Assembly (NCBI GenBank): GCA_910578275.1
Contig: CAJTPR010000001.1
Span: forward strand, 248,001 to 312,000
Length of the DNA: 64,000 nt
Direction of reading: 5' to 3'
From: an uncultured Bacteroidales bacterium
GTDB lineage: Bacteria; Bacteroidota; Bacteroidia; Bacteroidales; P3
Part shown: piece by piece, positions 58,669-64,000 of the stretch
How the letters are laid out: each line of letters opens with the position of its first letter
How positions within the stretch are numbered: position 1 is the first letter of the stretch
Notes under the pieces: model-generated
What the model was told of the DNA's origin: nothing
The model's input: only the letters and a program-made list of their open reading frames with translations
Databases searched by the model: none
Program-made: the position numbers and the translations under genes

Positions 58669-61600
58669 ATGAAAAAACTAGTGCTCTTTGTGATGTCCCT
58701 TTTCCTTTTGGGAGCGGCCGACGTGGCCTTGGGGCAGCGCACCGTAACAGGTAAGGTCACCAGCGCGGAAGACCCCATGGGCGTGCCTATGGTGGCTGTT
58801 CAAGTCGACGGTACCACCATCGGTACCTCTACCGACCTTAACGGGGTCTATACCCTGACCAACGTTCCCGCTTCGGCCAAGAATCTCAAGTTCTCGGCCA
58901 TGGGCATGAAAGACAAAGTCGTGCCTATCACCGGCGGCGTGGTCAACGTGGTCATGGAATCGCAAGCCATCGCGTTGCAGGAAGTCCAGATTTCCGGTAG
59001 CGGGTACGGGGTACGCAAGAAAGTGGACAACGTGGGTTCGGCCGTAGCCGTGGGCGAGGAAGTCGTCAAACGCCAGACCGAATCGAACGTGATCAACTCC
59101 TTGCAAGGTAGCGTTCCCGGCATGCAGGTAAGTACCGCTTCCGGCCAGCCTGGTTCGTCCACGACGGTGCGTATCCGCGGAAAGAGCTCCTTGAGTTCGG
59201 GCAACGACCCCTTGTACGTGATCGACGGGGTGCCCATCGTTACCGGCGCCATGGGTATGAGCGATTACTCGGGCGGTGAAGGTACCGACCCTCTGGCCGC
59301 CTTGAACCCTGAAGACATCGAGAGCATCCAGTTGCTCAAGGACGCCAGCGCCACCTCCATCTACGGTTCACGCGCCTCGAACGGGGTTATCGTCGTGACC
59401 ACCAAGAAGGGCCAGGAAGGCAAGGTGAACTTCAACTTGAACGCCAAGATCGGTATCGCCACGCCTCCTTTCGTAAAAAGACAATTCCGGAAAGTGGACC
59501 TGGACGACTTCAAGACGTTCTTGGAAGAATTGAAGATCAATTCGGCCGTCAACCTGAACGACAAGCTCCGTATGCTGAAAGATCCGGAAAGGAACATCTG
59601 GAGATGGTACAAGAGCCAGGGCTGGGGATTGGATTTCACCGAAGCCACCGGCAATCCGGCCAACACGGACTGGTGGGATGAGGTGACCCGGAACGGCATT
59701 ATCCAAGACTACTCCATTTCCGCCTCGGGGGGAACCAAGACCGTGAACTACTACGCGTCCGTAGGTTATTTCCAGAACAAGGGTATCGTCATCGGTTCCG
59801 ACTATACCCGTTACAACGCCCGCTTGAACGTGGACGTGAACCCCACCAAATGGTTGAGTTTCGGGGTGAACCTCAGCGGCGCGTATGCCGAAATCAACAC
59901 GATTCCTACCGAATTGGCCTATGCCGCTCCCATCTGGGGTGCTTCCATGATGCGTCCCAGCGACCCGGTCAAGATCACCAACGCGGACGGAACCAAGGAA
60001 TGGAACACGTCCACCAACCCGTTCTCCTCGGGCTACAACCCCGTGGCCTTGCGCAAGGACAAATACCATGACGAGGCTTTCCAGCAACAGTACAAGGCCA
60101 TGTTCAGCCCTTACTTGCGCGTGAAACTCTACAAGAACCTGTACGTGCAGTCCAAGATCGGTATCGACTACGTTTCGTTGCGCGAAAAGAACGTATGGTC
60201 GGCAGTCGTCAATCCCCAAGGACGCTCTCTGGGCGGTTTGATGCAGGTGGATGACCAGAGCATCGCCTACATGAACATCGCCAACACCATCAACTGGATA
60301 CCCTCCATCAAGAAAAACAACTTCAATATCCTCGTCGGCCAGGAAGCCCAGCGCTTCAATACCTACGAAGGCTTCATCGCCGGTAACGACTACGCGGTTC
60401 CCGACCTGATGGAAATCAGCAACGCGACCGAGACCCGGGGTGCCACCGTCCGTTCCGACGCCACGTTGGCTTCCTATTTCGCCAATGTCGAATACGATTA
60501 CGACAACCGTTACTATGTATCCGCCAGCGTTCGTCGCGACGGTTCCTCGCGCTTCGGCGAAGACAACCGTTGGGGTACTTTCTACTCGGTGGGCGCCAAG
60601 TACCGCATCACGGGTGAAAAGTTCATGGCCACGACGCAGAACTGGTTGAACAACCTTTCGCTCCGTGTCAGCTACGGTACCTCCGGCAACCAGAACGTAG
60701 ACTATTATCAGGCGCGCGGCGTCTACGCTACCACCCGTTACGGCGGCATCTCCGGTTTCGCTCCTTCGCAGTTGGCCAACGGCGAATTGCAATGGGAATC
60801 GAGGAACAAGTTCGACGTAGGTCTGGAATTCACGATTTTCAACGCCCTTACCGTCGAAGTGGACTACTATAACGACGTTACCCGCGACATGATCTTCAGC
60901 CGTCCCTTGTCGTACGGTACCGGCTTCGGCTCCATCGCCTACAATGTGGGCAAGATGCGCAACCAAGGCGTTGAATTGCAGTTGAGCGCGATGCTTATCA
61001 ACCGCAAGAACTTCAAATGGACGTTGGGCTTCAACCTTACCACCAACGACAACAAGATCCTCAAATTGCCCGACGGCCACGACATCCGCAACGGTACCAT
61101 CGGCTTGTTGAGCGAAGGTCGTTCTTCGGCCCAGTTGTACATGCCCGAATGGGCCGGTGCCGATCCCGCCACGGGACGTCCGCGTTGGTATGGCGCCGAC
61201 GGACAGTACGTGTTCAACTACAACCAGGCCGCCTATCGTTTCGTAGGTACGAGCGATCCCAAGGTGTACGGAGGTCTCCAGACCCGTTTCGATTTCTATA
61301 ACGTGGATGTCAGCTTCCAGTTCAACTACAACGCCGGCAACTATATCCTGTCGAACGACCTTACCTACCTGGAAAACGACGGTACCCACAAGGGAAATGT
61401 CACCACCTACTATGTAATGGACAATCGTTGGCAGCGTCCCGGCGACAAGGCCGACGTTCCGCAAATCATGCTGGGCGGCAACAAGAACTCCCGCAACTTG
61501 AGCACCTACTGCCGTACAGACGGTTCTTACTTCCGTATCAAATCCATCGTGGTGGGCTACACGCTTTCCAAGAAGAATTGCGAGAAGATCTTCTTGAAGA

Positions 61601-61752
61601 GCCTGCGTTTCTATGCCAGCATCGACAACCTGTTTACCGCTTGCAGCAAGAACTTCCGCGGCTATGACCCCGAGTCCGGTTTGAGCGCGATCCAGACCTC
61701 CAACTATCCGGTGCCCGTGAACTACACCTTCGGTATCAATGTTGGTTTTTAA
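58669..61752 (+). CDS. SusC/RagA-type TonB-linked outer-membrane protein
   Basis: This 1027-residue transporter should form the barrel of a SusCD nutrient-uptake complex for glycans or peptides. The signal peptide is MKKLVLFVMSLFLLGAADVA. A carboxypeptidase-like regulatory domain occupies about residues 24-105 (TVTGKVTSAEDPMGVPMVAV). The plug follows, with NSLQGSVPGMQVSTASGQPG, VRIRGKSSLSSGNDPLYVID and DASATSIYGSRASNGVIVVT. The barrel ends NYPVPVNYTFGINVGF with terminal phenylalanine. No STN domain is present, so it is unlikely to signal through an ECF anti-sigma factor. SusD starts 37 bases downstream. The long leader may allow post-transcriptional control. Confidence 0.95.
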   Translation: MKKLVLFVMSLFLLGAADVALGQRTVTGKVTSAEDPMGVPMVAVQVDGTTIGTSTDLNGVYTLTNVPASAKNLKFSAMGMKDKVVPITGGVVNVVMESQAIALQEVQISGSGYGVRKKVDNVGSAVAVGEEVVKRQTESNVINSLQGSVPGMQVSTASGQPGSSTTVRIRGKSSLSSGNDPLYVIDGVPIVTGAMGMSDYSGGEGTDPLAALNPEDIESIQLLKDASATSIYGSRASNGVIVVTTKKGQEGKVNFNLNAKIGIATPPFVKRQFRKVDLDDFKTFLEELKINSAVNLNDKLRMLKDPERNIWRWYKSQGWGLDFTEATGNPANTDWWDEVTRNGIIQDYSISASGGTKTVNYYASVGYFQNKGIVIGSDYTRYNARLNVDVNPTKWLSFGVNLSGAYAEINTIPTELAYAAPIWGASMMRPSDPVKITNADGTKEWNTSTNPFSSGYNPVALRKDKYHDEAFQQQYKAMFSPYLRVKLYKNLYVQSKIGIDYVSLREKNVWSAVVNPQGRSLGGLMQVDDQSIAYMNIANTINWIPSIKKNNFNILVGQEAQRFNTYEGFIAGNDYAVPDLMEISNATETRGATVRSDATLASYFANVEYDYDNRYYVSASVRRDGSSRFGEDNRWGTFYSVGAKYRITGEKFMATTQNWLNNLSLRVSYGTSGNQNVDYYQARGVYATTRYGGISGFAPSQLANGELQWESRNKFDVGLEFTIFNALTVEVDYYNDVTRDMIFSRPLSYGTGFGSIAYNVGKMRNQGVELQLSAMLINRKNFKWTLGFNLTTNDNKILKLPDGHDIRNGTIGLLSEGRSSAQLYMPEWAGADPATGRPRWYGADGQYVFNYNQAAYRFVGTSDPKVYGGLQTRFDFYNVDVSFQFNYNAGNYILSNDLTYLENDGTHKGNVTTYYVMDNRWQRPGDKADVPQIMLGGNKNSRNLSTYCRTDGSYFRIKSIVVGYTLSKKNCEKIFLKSLRFYASIDNLFTACSKNFRGYDPESGLSAIQTSNYPVPVNYTFGINVGF

Positions 61753-61789
61753 CAAAGCAAGAATCACTGACATTTAAACAAAACAAGAC

Positions 61790-63466
61790 ATGAAAAAAAT
61801 AAAACATATAGCAACGCTCGCGCTCCTGGTTCCCGTAGCGCTGTTGTCCTCGTGCTCCAAGGAATACCTGGACAGGACGCCCACCACGGCCTTGGATACC
61901 GAATTGGTATTGAATGATGTGGACATGATTCCCTCCACGGTCGTAGGTACGATGCGCATGATGTATTCCTCCTCTTTCTCCGGAAAGTACGCCACCGTCA
62001 TCGGCGACATCATGACCGACATGGTTTCGTCCATCCGCGGAAGCAACGGTTCGTTCAAGGAGATGGAAGAATGGAACATCAACCAATCCACGCCCGACGT
62101 GGAAACGCTTTGGGGCGCCGGCTACCAGATCGCGGCGGCTTCGGCCCGCACGATCGAAGCGGCCAAAAGGAAACTGGCTGGAGATACCACTGCCTTGACC
62201 TCTTCCCAGAAGAACAATCTGAGGAGCGCCATAGCGGCCTCGTTGGTAATCAAGGTATATGCCGAATACTTCCTTGCGCAATACTTCTGCGTGGACATCA
62301 ACGTGGACAAGCATGATTACGCGTTCAGCAACAATTTCAGGATGCCCGGATCCAACCCCGTCAAGGTCGGCTTGATCCTTCTGAAAGACAGGGCGTTGGG
62401 AAATGAGGAGGCGGCCAACATGTCCACGTTGGAATCCACCTACGAATTCATGGAAAAGGAAATCGCCGAAGCCATCGAATATTTCCAGGCTTCCGGAAGT
62501 TCCAAGTTCACCTTGGCTCCCGAAGAACGTTTCTATCCCACGTTGTGCGCGGCCTATCTGGTACAGGCGCGCGTCTTCCTGGCTCAACACAAATACCAGC
62601 AGGCTGACGAGGCTGCCGAAAACGCGTTGAGGAATCTTCCCGGTTCGGCCAACGAAACCCTCATTTCCAATCCCGAAGCCTTGCTCAACGCCTATGGCGA
62701 AACGTTGTCCACGGAAGACATCTGGTCGATAAACTACACGAACCAGGACAACCTCTCCGCCAACTCGCTCCAGAACCTCTTCGGCAGTTACGGCTTCTCG
62801 CCCAGCGACAAGGCCGTGGGTCTGATCAAGAGCGGAGATATACGGAAAGCCTTGTACTTTACCCCCAAACAGAAATTGCCGGAAGGCGTGACTTCCTACT
62901 GCTTGAAGTATCCCAACGACAACAGCGTTTTCAACGTTCCCGTATTCCGGGTTCCCGAAATTTACCTGATCCAGGCGGAAGCCCGTGCGGCCGGCAAGTT
63001 CGGCAATGCCAACGAAGCCTTGTTGAAAGTCATCGGAGCCCGTGACTCGATCGTAGGAAAACATGCCGATCCCGAACAACAGATGATTTCCAGGTACGGT
63101 CTGACCGACGCCACGATGATGCAGGTCATCTTGGACGAGAACGCCCGCGAATTCCTTTGCGAAGGTCATCGTTGGTATGACTTGCGTCGCAACGGCGTCC
63201 GTTTGAGCCGTGAAGGTTCGAGGGACGACAACGAGAAATTCCCGACGCATTTCGAAGACTATCCCTTGTCGACTTTCGCTTTCCCTGTTCCTTACGGCGA
63301 AACGTCCACCGAACAATGGAAAAAGGGTCGTGGAACCTATGCCGACGGACGTCAGGACTCGAAGAACTGGCAGAACAACGCATGGGATGACAAACAAGGC
63401 GACAGCTACAGCGCGACCGTGACCTTGCCTGTCGAAGGCGGGGATTACGAACGAAACGAAAACTAA
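61790..63466 (+). CDS. SusD/RagB-type nutrient-binding lipoprotein
   Basis: This 558-residue surface lipoprotein acts as the lid of the SusC barrel. The signal is MKKIKHIATLALLVPVALLS with lipid cysteine near residue 23 (SSCSKEYLDRTPTTAL). The SusD fold shows VETLWGAGYQIAAASARTIE near residue 105, four TPR-like helical segments including AAYLVQARVFLAQHKYQQAD near residue 255, and VPVFRVPEIYLIQAEARAAG near residue 385. The family end is ENAREFLCEGHRWYDLRRNG near residue 455. Substrate cannot be inferred, since no glycosidase or peptidase lies beside it. It is followed by a terminator. Confidence 0.95.
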   Translation: MKKIKHIATLALLVPVALLSSCSKEYLDRTPTTALDTELVLNDVDMIPSTVVGTMRMMYSSSFSGKYATVIGDIMTDMVSSIRGSNGSFKEMEEWNINQSTPDVETLWGAGYQIAAASARTIEAAKRKLAGDTTALTSSQKNNLRSAIAASLVIKVYAEYFLAQYFCVDINVDKHDYAFSNNFRMPGSNPVKVGLILLKDRALGNEEAANMSTLESTYEFMEKEIAEAIEYFQASGSSKFTLAPEERFYPTLCAAYLVQARVFLAQHKYQQADEAAENALRNLPGSANETLISNPEALLNAYGETLSTEDIWSINYTNQDNLSANSLQNLFGSYGFSPSDKAVGLIKSGDIRKALYFTPKQKLPEGVTSYCLKYPNDNSVFNVPVFRVPEIYLIQAEARAAGKFGNANEALLKVIGARDSIVGKHADPEQQMISRYGLTDATMMQVILDENAREFLCEGHRWYDLRRNGVRLSREGSRDDNEKFPTHFEDYPLSTFAFPVPYGETSTEQWKKGRGTYADGRQDSKNWQNNAWDDKQGDSYSATVTLPVEGGDYERNEN

Positions 63467-63482
63467 GCGTCGTATCGATGAC

Positions 63483-63518
63483 AAAAAGCGCGTGGGGGTT
63501 TCTCCACGCGCTTTTTTA
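63483..63518 (+). terminator. Terminator after SusD
   Basis: AAAAAGCGCGTGG pairs with CCACGCGCTTTTTT around an 8-base loop and ends in a T run, 17 bases after the SusD stop. Confidence 0.9.
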
Positions 63519-63521
63519 TTG

Positions 63522-63530
63522 TATCTTCGC
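63522..63530 (+). promoter_or_regulatory. -7 promoter element of the last gene
   Basis: TATCTTCGC fits the Bacteroidetes -7 pattern TAnnTTCG and is 23 bases before the start at 63554. Confidence 0.55.
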
Positions 63531-63553
63531 GAACCTGTTTTGCCGAAGATACC

Positions 63554-64000
63554 ATGTCGCGTCCTTTTAAAAGCAAATTGTCCGGAAAAATCGCCGAGAT
63601 TCCCTATATGAACCGGTGGTTCGTATTCGCTTTCGACGTATTGGTGTCCTGTTTCTGCACCGTAGGCGCGTACGTGCTTCTCTGCAACCTTTTCAACCAA
63701 GCCGTCTATCGGGAGATCATACTGCTCATAAGCTCCTCGAGCCTGCTGGCCAGCACAACCGGATTCCTGGTCTTCAAGACTTACAAGAACATCATCCGCC
63801 ATTCTTCCTTTCAATCCATCTGGCGGATCGCGGCGGCCTTGCTCACGAAAATAGCTTTCGTCCTGGCGGTCTATCTCATCAACAATACCTTTGTTCCGAC
63901 CGACCACCTTGTGGCCGTGATATTGCTGGACGGCTTGCTCTCGTTCAGCATCCTGGTGTCGGCCCGCCTGGTCGTGGTGCTTTTCTACAACTACACCATC
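63554..64000 (+). CDS. Polysaccharide biosynthesis protein (CapD/FlaA1-like), N-terminal part
   Basis: The gene is cut by the right edge; 149 residues are visible. It begins MSRPFKSKLSGKIAEIPYMN and then shows four hydrophobic helices (WFVFAFDVLVSCFCTVGAYV, EIILLISSSSLLASTTGFLV, IAAALLTKIAFVLAVYLI, LVAVILLDGLLSFSILVSAR) with the loop FKTYKNIIRHSSFQSIWRIA. This four-helix membrane domain precedes the NAD-dependent epimerase/dehydratase domain in CapD/WbpM-type enzymes, which make UDP-sugar precursors for O-antigen or capsule. The catalytic domain lies outside the window, so the exact reaction is not shown. A -7 promoter element sits just upstream. Confidence 0.8.
   Translation, partial: MSRPFKSKLSGKIAEIPYMNRWFVFAFDVLVSCFCTVGAYVLLCNLFNQAVYREIILLISSSSLLASTTGFLVFKTYKNIIRHSSFQSIWRIAAALLTKIAFVLAVYLINNTFVPTDHLVAVILLDGLLSFSILVSARLVVVLFYNYTI

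Noticed and set aside
41311..63907. Long open frames antisense to real genes (for example 41311-43143, 49463-51721, 52026-53825, 59368-61773, 61736-63907)
   Set aside because: They mirror genes with clear domains, have no recognisable motifs, and are expected in GC-rich coding DNA where the antisense strand rarely meets stop codons.

Overview
The window comes from a GC-rich member of the Bacteroidales. The evidence is a SusC/SusD pair, type IX secretion (T9SS) sorting domains, an HmuY/HmuR-like pair, weak Shine-Dalgarno sequences, and -7 promoter elements of the Bacteroidetes form TAnnTTTG/TAnnTTCG upstream of several genes. The family cannot be fixed from this sequence. Most of the window is ordinary chromosome: topoisomerase III, exonuclease III, an OmpA-like lipoprotein, a tightly packed minus-strand operon (two outer-membrane barrels, nth, lpxB, a SpoIID-domain protein, comEC), an LD-carboxypeptidase, PepO, thymidine kinase, gmk-nadD, apt, ferritin, large secreted proteins, a heme-uptake-like pair, a YeiH/NifU-like pair, three tRNA genes and a polysaccharide-biosynthesis gene cut by the right edge.

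Two accessory regions stand out, both AT-richer than their surroundings by eye. The first (about 12.38-28.65 kb) is an integrated mobilizable element inserted at the 3' end of a tRNA-Leu(CAG) gene. It has a tyrosine recombinase at one end, a 14-bp near-identical repeat of the tRNA end at both termini, matching 22-bp repeats near both ends that look like integrase arm sites, and a mobilization/replication set (relaxase, MobC-like protein, DUF3408 protein, Toprim primase, RepA-like ATPase, small HTH protein). Its cargo is a five-gene operon with every junction overlapping: XRE regulator, Eco57I-like restriction-methylase, a second N6-adenine methylase, an OLD-type ATPase/Toprim nuclease, and a UvrD-like helicase. 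The last two look like a Gabija pair (GajA/GajB) built into a restriction-modification operon. This is the strongest candidate for an undescribed composite defence system.

The second region (about 28.9-38.5 kb), between the tRNA-Leu pair and the core genome, encodes exported proteins. Two nearly identical tail-fibre/S74-chaperone proteins with T9SS tails each lie just upstream of a large exported enzyme: a HEAT/amidase protein and a C25 gingipain-like protease. Four small lipoproteins lie between, three of them apparently paralogous, with shared terminator/leader sequences and gene relics that show repeated duplication and recombination.

To the right, a SusC/SusD pair follows a tRNA-Arg gene, with no regulator or enzyme in view. 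No CRISPR array, rRNA or insertion sequence was seen. GC statements are visual impressions, and all family assignments rest on motifs read by eye, not on database searches.
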